Part shown: piece after piece, positions 1 through 10,001 of the stretch
Layout: every line of letters starts with the position of its first letter
Position numbering within the stretch: position 1 is the first letter of the stretch
NCBI RefSeq assembly: GCF_000422965.1
Contig: NZ_AUHB01000009.1
Span: forward strand, 62,001-126,000
DNA length: 64,000 nt
Origin: Pleomorphomonas oryzae DSM 16300
Lineage (GTDB): Bacteria > Pseudomonadota > Alphaproteobacteria > Rhizobiales > Pleomorphomonadaceae
Direction of reading: 5' to 3'
Notes under the pieces: model-generated
Database searches by the model: none
What the model saw: the letters and a program-made list of their open reading frames with translations, nothing else
Told to the model about the DNA's origin: nothing
Made by a program: the position numbers and the translations under genes

Positions 1-1367
1 ATGGCGAAGGGATCGCGACGCATGCCGGTACCCTCGGCCGCAGCCGTCTGCTCGGAGCCCATGGTAGCGGCGAGATAGACGCCGTGGCTCCAGCTGAAGG
101 ACTGCATGACCAGCGGGAAGGCGGTGGCAACGCGGCCGCCAACGATAAAGGCCGAGATCGGCACGCCGGCGGGATTCTCCCAGTCCGGATCGATCGACGG
201 CACCTGGCTCGCCGGAGCGGTGAAGCGGCTGTTCGGGTGAGCGGCGGGACGGCCACAACCCGGAGTCCAGTCCTGACCGGTCCAGTCGATGAGATGGGCC
301 GGAGCGTCGTCCGTCATGCCTTCCCACCACACGTCACCGTCGTCGGTCAGCGCAACGTTGGTGAAGATGGAGTTGGCATGCAGCGTGCGCAGCGCGTTCG
401 GGTTCGACACTTCATTGGTGCCGGGGGCAACGCCGAACAGGCCGTTCTCCGGATTGATGGCGCGCAGCTCGCCGTCGGCATTCGGCTTCACCCAGGCAAT
501 GTCATCGCCGATGGTGGTGATTTCCCAGCCCGCATAGGCCTTGGGCGGGATGATCATGGCGAAGTTGGTCTTGCCGCAGGCCGACGGGAAGGCGGCGGCG
601 ACATAGGCCTTCTCACCCTTGGGGTTCTTGACGCCGAGGATGAGCATGTGCTCGGCCAGCCAGCCCTCATCGCGGGCCATGACCGAAGCGATGCGGAGCG
701 CCAGACACTTCTTGCCGAGCAGGGCGTTGCCACCGTAACCCGAACCGAAGGACATGATCTCGCGGGTGTCGGGGAAGTGGACGATGTACTTGGTGTCGTT
801 GCAGGGCCAGGCGACGTCCTTCTGGCCGGGCTGCAGCGGAGCGCCGACGGAGTGGATGCACGGCACGAAATCGTCGTTGCCGAGCACGTCGAGCACCTTC
901 GTACCCATGCGGGTCATGATGCGCATGTGGACGGCCACGTAGGCGCTGTCGGAGAGCTCAACGCCGATCTGGGCGATCTTCGAGCCAAGCGGACCCATGG
1001 AGAAGGGGATCACGTACATGGTACGGCCCTTCATGCAGCCCTTGAACAGGCCCTTCATGGTGGCGCGCATCTCGGTCGGATCGGCCCAGTTGTTGGTCGG
1101 ACCGGCTTCTTCCTTGGTCTTGGCGCAAATGAAGGTGCGGCTCTCGACGCGAGCAACGTCCGACGGATTGGAACGGGCAAGGAAGCTGTTCGGACGCTTC
1201 TTGGGGTTCAGGCGGGTGAAGGTGCCACCGTCAACCAGCTCCTGGCAGAGACGATCGTATTCTTCCTGCGAACCATCGCACCAGTAGATGCGGTCCGGGG
1301 TCGTCAGCTTGGCGACTTCATCGACCCAGGCAATCAGCTTGGCATTCTTGGTAGGAGCTTGTGACAT
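1..1367 (-). CDS. pckG: Phosphoenolpyruvate carboxykinase (GTP), C-terminus cut by window edge
   Basis: Converts oxaloacetate and GTP to phosphoenolpyruvate, CO2 and GDP, the entry step of gluconeogenesis, in the cytosol. Reading leftward from the ATG at 1367 (GGAG shortly upstream) the protein begins [18 protein letters not shown]. It carries [16 protein letters not shown] and the nucleotide-binding segment [12 protein letters not shown], whose cysteine marks the GTP-dependent class. About 455 codons lie in the window; the family is usually near 600 residues, so roughly the last quarter is missing. Many alphaproteobacteria use the unrelated ATP-dependent PckA instead. The 628 bases upstream are non-coding and presumably hold its promoter. 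Confidence 0.95.
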   Translation of the reverse strand, partial: MSQAPTKNAKLIAWVDEVAKLTTPDRIYWCDGSQEEYDRLCQELVDGGTFTRLNPKKRPNSFLARSNPSDVARVESRTFICAKTKEEAGPTNNWADPTEMRATMKGLFKGCMKGRTMYVIPFSMGPLGSKIAQIGVELSDSAYVAVHMRIMTRMGTKVLDVLGNDDFVPCIHSVGAPLQPGQKDVAWPCNDTKYIVHFPDTREIMSFGSGYGGNALLGKKCLALRIASVMARDEGWLAEHMLILGVKNPKGEKAYVAAAFPSACGKTNFAMIIPPKAYAGWEITTIGDDIAWVKPNADGELRAINPENGLFGVAPGTNEVSNPNALRTLHANSIFTNVALTDDGDVWWEGMTDDAPAHLIDWTGQDWTPGCGRPAAHPNSRFTAPASQVPSIDPDWENPAGVPISAFIVGGRVATAFPLVMQSFSWSHGVYLAATMGSEQTAAAEGTGMRRDPFA

Positions 1368-1995
1368 CAGCTTTCTCCGATGGACATATCGCCGCCCGTT
1401 CCGGTCTCATTTGCAAGAGAGGACTTATGAGACGATGCGCCGACAGGGGTGGTTAAGGTTCGCAGCCTGAAGAAAGAGACGTCTGCCTTGGTGGCTACAC
1501 CATAAAAGAGCATCGCGGGAAACCATACGGCCCCCATCAGACAACCCCATGACAGTCAACTCTCCTACCAGTCTCTCCAACGCTCGGCACCCATAACCGA
1601 GCGGCCCGGATTAGCGTTCCTGAAAAAGACAATACCGACTGAAGTATGAGGGATCAATCGTTGTAAGACCGTACGAGGGGACCGAGGGACCCGTAGAATT
1701 TATTGAACATACAGGGAACAAATTACCCCTCAGCGGCCTCGTCAACTCATCATTTCGGCTAATTTCTGCGCTTTTTCCTGCATCAAACGGTCCGGTTACC
1801 AATTCCTCCCAAAGTTCTACGCGCCACTACGTATCGAATACGTAGTTTGTACTAAGAACCATGAAAAAGCATTCCTCCTTTCCGGTATTGCGGGCAATGC
1901 GCGGCTCAAAAGGGCCGTTCATCCACATTCAATCGATTACGAATCTGGAGAAAAACGACAGAGAACAGCGCCGGGCAACCGAAGACTCACATGAA
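1368..1995. other. Intergenic region between pckG and the ABC-F gene
   Basis: No convincing gene is seen. The stretch has lower GC than its flanks. The 5' side of pckG should contain its promoter. The only clear structure is the inverted repeat at 1826-1846, listed separately. A short rightward ORF starting at 1861 runs into the ABC-F gene and lacks a ribosome binding site. Confidence 0.6.
1826..1846. repeat. Perfect 9-bp inverted repeat, operator or hairpin
   Basis: ACTACGTAT and its exact complement ATACGTAGT are separated by CGA. The short spacer and dyad symmetry suit an operator for a dimeric repressor (TetR-like size) more than a terminator, and no T-run follows. It lies 150 bases past the ABC-F stop and about 460 bases upstream of pckG. 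The function is unknown. Confidence 0.5.
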
Positions 1996-3573
1996 TCACG
2001 CGAGGTCGATGCGACGCGTGATAGCGATAGCCTCCAGAAAGGCCTCGTCATGGCTTACAACCAGAAGTGAGCCGTCGTAAGCGCGCAGACCGGCCTCGAC
2101 CGTCTCAATCGACTCGATGTCGAGGTGATTGGTGGGCTCGTCGAGAATGACGAGCTGAGGCGGATGGGCGCGCCCGAGCACGCAGGCGAGCCCTGCCCTC
2201 AATCGCTCACCGCCCGACAGACTGCCGACCGTTCTGAGCGCCGCGTCGGCCCGGAACTTGAACCGGGCGAGACTGGCGCGACAGGATTCCTCGCTGGCTC
2301 CGGGATCGAGGCGGCGGTAGTTGTCGCGGATCGTCTCGGCTTCATCGAGCAGCGAGACGTGCTGGTCGAGAAAGGCAAAGTCGACGTATCGGATCATCGT
2401 GCCGGAAGCCGGCGCGAGATCGCCGGTGATCGTTCGAAGCAACGTCGTCTTGCCTGAGCCATTGGGACCGGCGACGGCGATGCGCTCCGGGCCCCTCACC
2501 TCCAGCGACAGATCACGAACGACGAGGCTGCCGCCGTAACCGACCGAGATCCGATCGAGTCTCAGCACAAGGCGGTCGGCAACAAGACCGGAGGGCGGCA
2601 AGCTGACCGCGAAGGGCACGAGGATTTCCAGCTTGCCGCGTGCCTCGGTCACCGCCGAGGCGGCGTCCGCCAATCGGCGCTCAGCAAGACGCGCGTCGGC
2701 GGCGCGTGTTTCCTCGGCTTTCCGCTCGAGACCGCCGGCGACGATCTTCGGCATATCGCCTCTCGCCGCTTTGCGCGCTCCAACTCCGGCACGACGGGCC
2801 TGTTTCTCCGCCTGGGCCTGAGCTGCCTGCCGCTCGCCGGTGAGCCGCCGCTCGGCGTCGTCAAGATCATGGTGCGCCGCAGCAAGCTCCACAGCCTTGC
2901 GCGCCCGGTAAGCGCTCCAGCCGCCGCCATATCGGGTGGCACCGAGTGAGGTGAGCTCGACGATGGCATCCATGTTTTCAAGGAGGCCGCGATCGTGGCT
3001 AATCACCACCGCCCCGCCGCGCCAATTTGCCAGAAGCTCACTCACCGCTCGTCGGCCGTCGCGGTCGAGATTGTTGGTCGGCTCGTCGAGCAGCAGCATG
3101 TCCGGCTCATCGAAGGTCAGAGCGGCCAAGGCCGTGCGCGTCATCTCACCGCCCGACAATGTAGCGAGCGGCGTGTTCGGCTGAATGCCCAGATTGAGGC
3201 GAGAGAGCGATGCCTCCAGACGCGGCGGCAGCGTCCAGTCGGCAGCGGTCAGTTCAGAGAGGCTCGCCTCGCCCGCCTCGGCTCGGTCGAGCAAGGCGAG
3301 TGCTTGCCGAACGCCGAAAAGGTCGGCGACGGTCATGTCGGGCGGAGGCGCAACAATCTGCCGCAAGACTGCCAGACGGCCGCTGATCGTCGCGCTGCCG
3401 GAGCGTGGCGACAGATCGCCGGCAATCAGCCGCAGAAGCGTCGATTTGCCGACGCCATTGCGGCCGACAAGACCGGTACGCTCGGCGCCGAAAGCGATAT
3501 TCAGATTTTCGAAGAGAGAGCGGCCGTCAGGCGTAGAATAGCTGAGACCGGAAAGCGTGATGGAAACGGGCAT
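1996..3573 (-). CDS. ABC-F family ATPase
   Basis: A 525-residue soluble protein with two ABC ATPase domains in tandem and no membrane segment, the layout of ABC-F proteins that act on the ribosome (translation factors or antibiotic-resistance proteins). Domain 1 has Walker A GRNGVGKST near residue 37, signature LSGGE and Walker B LLLDEPTNNLD. Domain 2 has GPNGSGKTT, LSGGERLRAG and VILDEPTNHLD. An Arg/Ala-rich linker with GERQAAQAQAEKQARRAG joins them, as expected for the P-site tRNA interaction motif region. The exact subfamily cannot be fixed by eye. It is transcribed alone; a LysR gene sits upstream on the same strand after a 184-base gap. Confidence 0.9.
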   Translation of the reverse strand: MPVSITLSGLSYSTPDGRSLFENLNIAFGAERTGLVGRNGVGKSTLLRLIAGDLSPRSGSATISGRLAVLRQIVAPPPDMTVADLFGVRQALALLDRAEAGEASLSELTAADWTLPPRLEASLSRLNLGIQPNTPLATLSGGEMTRTALAALTFDEPDMLLLDEPTNNLDRDGRRAVSELLANWRGGAVVISHDRGLLENMDAIVELTSLGATRYGGGWSAYRARKAVELAAAHHDLDDAERRLTGERQAAQAQAEKQARRAGVGARKAARGDMPKIVAGGLERKAEETRAADARLAERRLADAASAVTEARGKLEILVPFAVSLPPSGLVADRLVLRLDRISVGYGGSLVVRDLSLEVRGPERIAVAGPNGSGKTTLLRTITGDLAPASGTMIRYVDFAFLDQHVSLLDEAETIRDNYRRLDPGASEESCRASLARFKFRADAALRTVGSLSGGERLRAGLACVLGRAHPPQLVILDEPTNHLDIESIETVEAGLRAYDGSLLVVSHDEAFLEAIAITRRIDLA

Positions 3574-3757
3574 GAATGCGAGTCCTGATGGCAGGGAAAA
3601 TAAGATCTGCGATCAGGCTGTCGTTCATTGCGAAGTGTCCGTCCTGCATTGGGCGGGAGATGCCCAGCGGGGCGCGATATAGGCCTGCGGCCGGACAGGC
3701 GCAAGAGGGTTTTCTCTAAAACTCTACGCTTTCTTTACTGTTTCCGTCGAAGAGCGG

Positions 3758-4642
3758 CTAGGCCTTGCTCTGCTCCAGATGCAATTTGAGGGCCTCGACG
3801 AACAGCCGGGCCTTTGGCGGCACGAGCCGAGCCGTTGGGTAAAGCGCCCAGATACCAAGCGTTTCCGGTTCGGCGTCTTCCAGCGGCAGCGGCACGAGCC
3901 GGCCGATGGCGACATCGTCGGTCACGTTCCATTCCGAGAGCAGCGCCAAGCCCAGCCCTCGAAGACAGGCCTCACGGAGCGCCTCGATCGAATTGCTCGA
4001 GCACCGCCCTGTCACGCGCAGCCGTCGCATCCGTTCGCCGACCGCAAAGGTCCAATGCGTAGCGCCTGACAGCACCAGACACTGGTGCCCATCGAGATCG
4101 ACGAGCCGACGCGGCGTGCCGGAAGCAGCAAGATAGCCGGGCGATGCGTAAAGATGGCGGGGACTGTCGGCGAGACGGCGGGCGACCAGGGTACTGTCGC
4201 GCAGAGGAGCGATGCGGATGGCGACATCGACACCGGCGGCCACAATGTCCACCAGACCATCGGTCAGCAGCAGATCGACACGCAGGTCGGGATTGGCGGC
4301 GAGGAAAGCTGGCAACATGGCGCTGACCACCTTGCGGCCAAACGGTTCGGAGGCCGTGACGCGCAAGAGCCCGGCGGCACCGGCGGTGGAAGGCCGGACG
4401 GCGGCGCGGGCATTGGCGGCGTCCTCGACCATGGTCTCGGCATAGGGAAGAAAGGCTTCGCCTTCCACGGTCAGCGCCAGTGCCCGCGTCGTACGATGCA
4501 CCAACCGGACACCTAGCTCGTCCTCGAGGGCGGCAAGCCGTCTCGAGGCCGCCATCGGCGCCAGCCCGAGCTTGCGGGCAGCGGCGGCAAGGCTGCCTGC
4601 CCGGGTTGCCTCCACGAAAACGGCAACGCAATCCACGTTCAT
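3758..4642 (-). CDS. LysR family transcriptional regulator
   Basis: A 294-residue LysR-type regulator. The N-terminal winged helix-turn-helix is visible as FVEATRAGSLAAAARKLGLA followed by ASRRLAALEDELGVRLVHR, with the co-inducer-binding periplasmic-protein-like fold making up the rest. It is divergent from the MFS exporter gene that begins 118 bases away, the classic arrangement in which the LysR protein controls its neighbour. The ligand is unknown. The C-terminal half resembles the CrgA/PecT-like branch, but that is only an impression. Confidence 0.9.
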   Translation of the reverse strand: MNVDCVAVFVEATRAGSLAAAARKLGLAPMAASRRLAALEDELGVRLVHRTTRALALTVEGEAFLPYAETMVEDAANARAAVRPSTAGAAGLLRVTASEPFGRKVVSAMLPAFLAANPDLRVDLLLTDGLVDIVAAGVDVAIRIAPLRDSTLVARRLADSPRHLYASPGYLAASGTPRRLVDLDGHQCLVLSGATHWTFAVGERMRRLRVTGRCSSNSIEALREACLRGLGLALLSEWNVTDDVAIGRLVPLPLEDAEPETLGIWALYPTARLVPPKARLFVEALKLHLEQSKA

Positions 4643-4760
4643 TATATCTGTTTCCGTTATGCGGGCCTATCGATCGATCGCACTATACGCAATCCCGTTA
4701 TGATTTGTAGGATCACCACACCTTACCTTCCGACCGGCGCCCAAAGGCGCGGAGCCCGCC
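4643..4760. promoter_or_regulatory. Divergent promoter region, LysR / MFS
   Basis: A 118-base spacer between divergent start codons. It contains the palindrome ATCGATCGAT at 4669-4678 and A/T-rich flanks, a likely place for LysR binding and both promoters. The exact promoter elements cannot be assigned by eye. Confidence 0.45.
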
Positions 4761-5954
4761 ATGACCTCTTCCTCCCATTCCCTAGGCGCAACGGTGCATG
4801 GCCTCTCCCGCGGCCTCACCATCGCCATGTCCGCCGCCACCGGCCTTGCCGTCGCCAATATTTATTACAATCAGCCGCTTCTCGGGGTGATGCAAAGCGA
4901 CCTTCAGAGCCCGCTCACGCCCTATATTCCGACAGCCACGCAACTTGGCTATGCGGCGGGCCTGTTTCTGCTGGTGCCGCTCGGCGACATTCTGGAACGG
5001 CGGGCGTTGATCGTCGGGCAATTTCTCTTGCTGGCGGTATCGTTGGCCGCAACGGCGATGGCGCCGGGTGCCGCGCCGATGCTCGCCGCTTCCTTCGCGG
5101 TCGGCCTTGCCGCGACGGTCGCTCAACAGGTGGTACCATTTGCCGCCCATCTGGCGGCACCGGAACGGCGCGGTGCTACTGTAGGAACGGTCATGGCGGG
5201 CCTGTTTTCCGGCATTCTGCTCAGCCGCACGGTGGCCGGCTTCGTCGGCGAGTATGCCGGCTGGCGCGCCGTGTTCTGGCTCGGCGTTCCCCTTGCCCTC
5301 GGCGCCGCGCTTTGGATGGGGCTGCGTCTGCCGAGAAGCCACCCGGGCGGGGATCTCGGCTATCGCCGCCTTATGGGTTCGCTCATCCATCTTTTCGGTG
5401 AGTTTGCCGAACTGCGCCTGGCGGCAGCCACCCAGGCGTTGCTGTTCGCCGCCTTCTCGGCCTTCTGGACGGTGCTTGCCCTGCGCCTTGAGGACCCGCG
5501 CTTCGGGCTCGGCGCTGACGTGGCCGGCCTGTTCGGTGTCGTCGGCCTCGTGGGCATTCTGGCGGCGCCTTTGGCGGGCCACATCGCGGACCGGCGCGGG
5601 CCGCATGGCGTCATCGCCCTCGGCGCACTGTTGACCCTGGCGGCCTGGGCCGTCTTTGGCCTTTGGTCATCAATCATCGGTCTGGTGGTCGGCGTGGTGG
5701 TGCTAGACTTTGCGGTTCAGAGCGCCCTGATCTCCAACCAGCACATCATCTATGCCTTGCGTCCGGAGGCAAGGGCCCGCATCAACACGTTGTTCATGGG
5801 GCTCATGTTCCTGGGCGGCGCGGCGGGATCGGCGCTGGCTGGCGCCGTCTGGCCCGTTGGGGGCTGGCCCGCCGTCGCCGCGCTAGGGGCGATCTTCGGG
5901 CTTGGCGCCACCCTTCTGCAAGTCGGCAGCCTGATCCGCCGCAAGGCGAGATGA
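4761..5954 (+). CDS. MFS transporter
   Basis: A 397-residue major facilitator superfamily protein with about twelve hydrophobic segments and no signal peptide. The N-terminal [12 protein letters not shown] and the inter-helix [14 protein letters not shown] (the MFS loop 2-3 motif) place it with small-molecule exporters of the YnfM/AraJ-like group. The ATG at 4761 follows GGAG by six bases. It is divergent from the LysR regulator, so it is probably induced by that regulator's ligand. The substrate is not evident. Confidence 0.88.
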   Translation: MTSSSHSLGATVHGLSRGLTIAMSAATGLAVANIYYNQPLLGVMQSDLQSPLTPYIPTATQLGYAAGLFLLVPLGDILERRALIVGQFLLLAVSLAATAMAPGAAPMLAASFAVGLAATVAQQVVPFAAHLAAPERRGATVGTVMAGLFSGILLSRTVAGFVGEYAGWRAVFWLGVPLALGAALWMGLRLPRSHPGGDLGYRRLMGSLIHLFGEFAELRLAAATQALLFAAFSAFWTVLALRLEDPRFGLGADVAGLFGVVGLVGILAAPLAGHIADRRGPHGVIALGALLTLAAWAVFGLWSSIIGLVVGVVVLDFAVQSALISNQHIIYALRPEARARINTLFMGLMFLGGAAGSALAGAVWPVGGWPAVAALGAIFGLGATLLQVGSLIRRKAR

Positions 5955-5966
5955 GGCGGCCCGCCG

Positions 5967-6899
5967 TCAAAGGCGAGCGACACCACGTCGGCGCAGAAGA
6001 TCGATCACCCGATCAGGTGTCTTGAAACAGGGGATTCCCAGCCGCTGCTGCTCGATGATCAATTCAAGGATCATGAAATGCCCGGGCATGGTGTCGGGCG
6101 GCGGCTGCAGGCGAAACGCCCGAACCGACTTCAGGCTGAGATAGGTCTTGCGGTAGGTATAGTGGGCGAAGAAGCGTCTCCGCATCGGAATCTCGCGATC
6201 GATGACGACCAGTTCGTCTGCCGATAACAAGATCAACAGGCCGGTGGTAATGCGCCGCCGGTTCTGAAGATTGCGACAGGATTTGCCTGGCGGCTCGAAG
6301 TGGATCGGCAGCATGAATTGGCCGCCGTGACGCTCCTCGGCCAGCATCGCATTGAAAAAGAAATCTTCGAACTCCTCGGGCTCGTTTGGCAAGCCGGATG
6401 CAAAGTCGTCCGGTTCCGCGAAATGTTGGCGTGCAAAGGCGGCGACGCGGGTCATAAGTTCGGACGACACGGCGTTATAAGGGACCGTTAGCGCATCGCC
6501 TTCCTTGAGCAGCAGCATGAAATCGGCCCGCAAGAGATTGCTCACTGTCCTGACGGCTGCCACATCGCCCCAGACGACCTGACGACTGGTGAAGCCTTCG
6601 GCGCCATCGGCGGCGGTCAGAAGAGTGAATCCTTCGGCATCAAGCGCGAAGACGGCTTCATAAAGATCCGCACCCGGATAGGCGTCACGCCGATCGATAG
6701 AACGCGGGATTTTGACCAGATGCTCAGCGCCCTCAAGACCTGCATAGGCTGAACGGAACCGGGGGGGCATATCGGTCACCGATTTGACCGGCAGAATCCA
6801 GGGCCCAAAAGCATCGTATTCGCGAAGGACCTCCGGGTCGACATCTGCCCGGTTCCAAACCCGGCGCTGCGGCGAGCGTCTGCCAAAAAGCCCAAACAT
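5967..6899 (-). CDS. Hypothetical protein, 310 residues
   Basis: I do not recognise this family. The start at 6899 is chosen because GGAGG lies five bases upstream; an in-frame ATG sits one codon earlier and the frame stays open to 6992. The protein is soluble, with no signal peptide or membrane helix. It opens MFGLFGRRSPQRRVW, has an acidic stretch EPEEFEDFFFNAMLAEE in the middle, and a C-terminal half with alternating beta-like segments (LLILLSADELVVIDREI and a basic RRRFFAHYTYRK) that could be a bacterial PH-like fold; this is a weak inference. It converges with the MFS gene, with only 12 bases between the stops. Confidence 0.75.
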   Translation of the reverse strand: MFGLFGRRSPQRRVWNRADVDPEVLREYDAFGPWILPVKSVTDMPPRFRSAYAGLEGAEHLVKIPRSIDRRDAYPGADLYEAVFALDAEGFTLLTAADGAEGFTSRQVVWGDVAAVRTVSNLLRADFMLLLKEGDALTVPYNAVSSELMTRVAAFARQHFAEPDDFASGLPNEPEEFEDFFFNAMLAEERHGGQFMLPIHFEPPGKSCRNLQNRRRITTGLLILLSADELVVIDREIPMRRRFFAHYTYRKTYLSLKSVRAFRLQPPPDTMPGHFMILELIIEQQRLGIPCFKTPDRVIDLLRRRGVARL

Positions 6900-7571
6900 C
6901 ATGTCCTCCTCGCCCTGGGCCGTCGGCTTCACACCACCGCATCGCCAGAGCCCATCCGCGAACCTGCCGTTTCCGCAAAATCGATAGGGCAACCTTACTC
7001 TCCGCCTATCGCAACGCAGACTAGATTAACGGCTGTTGAGGGAGCGGGCCGAGCGCCGGCCCCCCCTCAACGCAGCCGAGCATCTATTATTCATACCATC
7101 CATTTGATTGATTCTTTAGCCGTTAGTCAGCGTATTGGAGGCTCCCTCCTTGTGTGCCAGGCGGGAAGATCAACGCACTTGCTGCCAGCGATCGCATTTT
7201 CCGCCAACGTTTCAAATTCACAAAATTTGTCCGCCTCAAAACGACGCGTTCAATATCGAAAAAGCTGCTCAACGCTGCAGACCGGACCGCCCCGAAAGCG
7301 CTCTAAACCGGGCCACTACGCTTGGGCAGGCGTTCGTTTGCTAAGTACAAACCCAAGGTGAGCTTGCATCCGACCCCGAAATGGGCCTAGACCTTTAGTC
7401 GTATCGTTTTCGGTGGCATTGCCAAAGAACGCCGCGTTTTCAACATCTCGCTCGCAGGAGCTCTTCAGACCGCTCAATCGCCCTCTTGGACATAAGTCGA
7501 AGTTGCGTCTATTGCTCAGAGACGTCTCCTGTGCTACCCCATGGAAACGCTTCCACAACATGTTTGCCCAC
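6900..7571. other. Intergenic region upstream of the LacI-type regulator
   Basis: About 670 bases without a convincing gene; short ORFs here lack ribosome binding sites and coding-like composition. It contains a long GC-rich stem-loop at 7035-7071 (GTTGAGGG pairing with CCCTCAAC, plus partial inner pairing), with no T-run. Just before the regulator start is a LacI-family operator, listed separately. Confidence 0.55.
7542..7555. promoter_or_regulatory. LacI-family operator (autoregulatory)
   Basis: TGGAAACGCTTCCA is a 14-base near-perfect dyad with the central CG typical of LacI/GalR-family operators. It ends 16 bases before the regulator's start codon at 7572, where bound repressor would block transcription of its own gene. 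No second strong copy was found in front of aglE. Confidence 0.65.
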
Positions 7572-8585
7572 ATGCGACCGACGATTAAGGACATAGCTGA
7601 GAGGGCTGGAGTCGGCCTTGGCACCGTCTCGCGGGTGCTGAATGACAATCCGCGCGTGTCTGAAACGACGCGCGCCAAAGTCATGGGCGCGGTTCGTGAC
7701 CTCAATTACGTGCCGAATTTGGCAGCGCGTGGCCTGTCGTTAGGCAAGACGCAAAGTATTGCCGTCATCGCACCTTTCTTCACACGATCGGTTTTTGTCG
7801 AGCGGCTGCACGGCATCGAGGAGACGACTTCGGCAAACGGCTACGATGTTGTGATCTACAATGTCGACGCTGCCGAGAAGCGCGACCGCTATTTTCGCAC
7901 CGTTCCTGATCCACGCCGCGTCGACGGCGTCATCGTCATTTCCCTGCCGCCGTCGGCACCGGACGTTGCGCGCTTCCAGCGCTCATCCGTTCCGATTGTC
8001 TTCGTTGACGTCAGCAATCCCATTTGCACGCCATTTGACCGTATCGTTATCAACGATGTGGAGGGGGGCCGGATGGCCACCCAGCACCTGATCGATCTTG
8101 GCCATCGGCGCATCGGCTATATCGGTGACATTCCGCAAGCCGGATTCAACTTCACCGCCGGTGAAGATCGCTTTGAAGGCTATCGTCACGCGTTGGCTGA
8201 GGCGGGCATTGCCATTCGTCCGGAGTACCACTTTGATGGCCGCTTCGGTCGCGAGGTGGCCCGTGAGCTTGCCCACCGGATGTTGAGCCTGTCCGAGCGG
8301 CCCACTGCGATCTTCGCTTCCAACGATACCCAGGCGCTCGGCGTGCTCGAGGCGGCCCGCGACTTGGGTCTCGACGTTCCCGGCGATCTGTCGGTTGTTG
8401 GTTATGACGACATTGAAATGGCTGATTTTTTGGGGCTGACGACGGTCCGTCAGCTGCTTTTTGAATCCGGGTGTCGCAGCGTCGAGGCCCTTCTCAGGCG
8501 GCTAGAGGAGCCGGAGGGGGTACCGATCTGCGATTCATTGCCCGTTGAGCTCATCGTGCGCCGGACGACAGCTCCGCCACGTTGA
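7572..8585 (+). CDS. LacI family transcriptional regulator of the sugar operon
   Basis: A 337-residue LacI/GalR repressor. The N-terminus MRPTIKDIAERAGVGLGTVS is the canonical helix-turn-helix, followed by the hinge VLNDNPRVSETTRAKV and a periplasmic-binding-protein-like sugar domain ending with the usual TTVRQ-type C-terminal region. The ATG at 7572 is chosen so that the helix-turn-helix starts normally; an in-frame ATG at 7560 is possible and the frame is open further upstream. It lies 90 bases before aglE on the same strand and is the likely sugar-responsive repressor of aglEFGK-sucP. Confidence 0.92.
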   Translation: MRPTIKDIAERAGVGLGTVSRVLNDNPRVSETTRAKVMGAVRDLNYVPNLAARGLSLGKTQSIAVIAPFFTRSVFVERLHGIEETTSANGYDVVIYNVDAAEKRDRYFRTVPDPRRVDGVIVISLPPSAPDVARFQRSSVPIVFVDVSNPICTPFDRIVINDVEGGRMATQHLIDLGHRRIGYIGDIPQAGFNFTAGEDRFEGYRHALAEAGIAIRPEYHFDGRFGREVARELAHRMLSLSERPTAIFASNDTQALGVLEAARDLGLDVPGDLSVVGYDDIEMADFLGLTTVRQLLFESGCRSVEALLRRLEEPEGVPICDSLPVELIVRRTTAPPR

Positions 8586-8675
8586 TGACGCCGCCGCTTT
8601 CCGTCGAGGGGAAGGCGTCAAGGTCGCGCGAGGTGCGCGATTGTTCTTTAGGAAGACCCGACTTGGGAGGTTTGG

Positions 8676-10001
8676 ATGAAACTGAAGTCTTTTAACGCTT
8701 GCCTGATGGCATCGGCTTTTGTCGCCTTTGCCGCCGTTACGGCCGCCGCCGCCGCGGATAATGCCCCGTCCGAGCTGGCCGATGCCTTCGCCGGCAAGTT
8801 CAAGGGCACCAAGGTTACCGCCTTCGGTCCCTTCACCGCTGGCGACGAAGTTCGCTTCAACGACACCGTCAAGGCGTTCGAGGAAGCCACCGGCATCGAC
8901 ATTCAGTATGAAGGCTCGAAGCAATTCGAGGCGACGATCGCCACGCGTTCCGACGCCGGCAACCCGCCCGACATCGCCGACTTCCCGCAACCCGGCCTGC
9001 TCGCCAACTTCGCCAAGGCCGGCAAGCTGGTCGACCTCTCCGCGCAGAAGGATTACTACCTGCAGCAGTACATCCCCAGCTGGATCGACATGGCGACCAA
9101 GGCTGGCAAGGATGGCAAGCCCGGTCTGTTCGGCGTGTGGGAGCGCGTGAACGTCAAGAGCCTGGTGTGGTATCCGAAGAAGGCCTTCGACGCTGCCGGT
9201 TACAAGGTGCCGACGACCTGGGACGAACTCGAGGCCCTGCAGAAGCAGATCGTCTCCGACGGCGATACGCCGTGGTGCGTGGGTATCGAATCCGGCGCAG
9301 CCACGGGCTGGCCGGCGACCGACTGGCTCGAAGAGTTCATGCTGCGCACGACCTCGCTCGAGAATTACGACAAGTGGACCGAAGGCAAGCTGCCTTTCGC
9401 CTCGCCCGAGGTGAAGCACGCCGCCGAACTGATCGGCAAGATCTGGCTCGACGAGAAGAACGTCTACGGCGGCCGCAAGGGCATCGTGTCGACCAGCTTC
9501 GGCGACTCGCCGGTCAACATGTTCTCTGATCCGCCGAAGTGCTGGCTGCACAAGCAGGGCAACTTCATCACTGCTTTCTTCCCGGAAAAGGCCAAGGCTG
9601 GCGTCGACTACTCCTTCTTCTACCTGCCGGGCATCGACCCCGCCTATGGCAAGCCGGTTGAAGTTGGTGGCGACATCTGGGGTGCCTTCAACGATCGTCC
9701 GGAAGTCCGGGCTGTCATGCAGTACTTCGCCAAGGCCGAGCATCTGAAGTCCTGGCTCGCCGTTGGTGGCGCCATCGCCCCGCAGAAGGACGTGGACCTC
9801 TCCTGGTACAAGAACGACGTCGACAAGGGCGTCGCCGCCATCCTGGCCGGCGCCACCGCCGTCCGCTTTGACGGTTCGGACCTGATGCCGGGCGAAGTCG
9901 GCGCCGGTTCGTTCTGGAAGCAGATGACCGCCTGGGTGTCGGGCACCACCGACCTCGACACGGCTCTCAAGGACATCGACGCCTCCTGGCCGAAGAAGTA
10001 A
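8676..10001 (+). CDS. aglE: Alpha-glucoside ABC transporter, substrate-binding protein
   Basis: A 441-residue periplasmic solute-binding protein of the carbohydrate CUT1 class. A signal peptide of about 27 residues (MKLKSFNACLMASAFVAFAA, then an Ala-rich c-region) precedes a mature part with the extracellular binding fold; segments such as GTKVTAFGPFTAGDEVRFND and SDAGNPPDIADFPQPG match AglE of rhizobial alpha-glucoside systems. A GGAGG site lies six bases before the ATG. It is the first gene of aglEFGK; a hairpin after its stop probably keeps its transcript more abundant than the membrane genes. Substrates known for the family are sucrose, maltose and trehalose. Confidence 0.9.
   Translation: MKLKSFNACLMASAFVAFAAVTAAAAADNAPSELADAFAGKFKGTKVTAFGPFTAGDEVRFNDTVKAFEEATGIDIQYEGSKQFEATIATRSDAGNPPDIADFPQPGLLANFAKAGKLVDLSAQKDYYLQQYIPSWIDMATKAGKDGKPGLFGVWERVNVKSLVWYPKKAFDAAGYKVPTTWDELEALQKQIVSDGDTPWCVGIESGAATGWPATDWLEEFMLRTTSLENYDKWTEGKLPFASPEVKHAAELIGKIWLDEKNVYGGRKGIVSTSFGDSPVNMFSDPPKCWLHKQGNFITAFFPEKAKAGVDYSFFYLPGIDPAYGKPVEVGGDIWGAFNDRPEVRAVMQYFAKAEHLKSWLAVGGAIAPQKDVDLSWYKNDVDKGVAAILAGATAVRFDGSDLMPGEVGAGSFWKQMTAWVSGTTDLDTALKDIDASWPKK

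Noticed and set aside
84-1364. A 426-codon rightward ORF opposite pckG
   Set aside because: It is the antisense of a clear GTP-type PEP carboxykinase; the translation is Gly/His/Arg-rich with no domain.
1861-2070. A 69-codon rightward ORF
   Set aside because: No ribosome binding site and its second half is antisense to the ABC-F gene.
7104-7361. An 85-codon rightward ORF before the LacI gene
   Set aside because: No ribosome binding site, no recognisable features, composition like non-coding sequence.
8535-9743. A 402-codon leftward ORF opposite aglE
   Set aside because: Antisense artefact; aglE has a signal peptide and family motifs.
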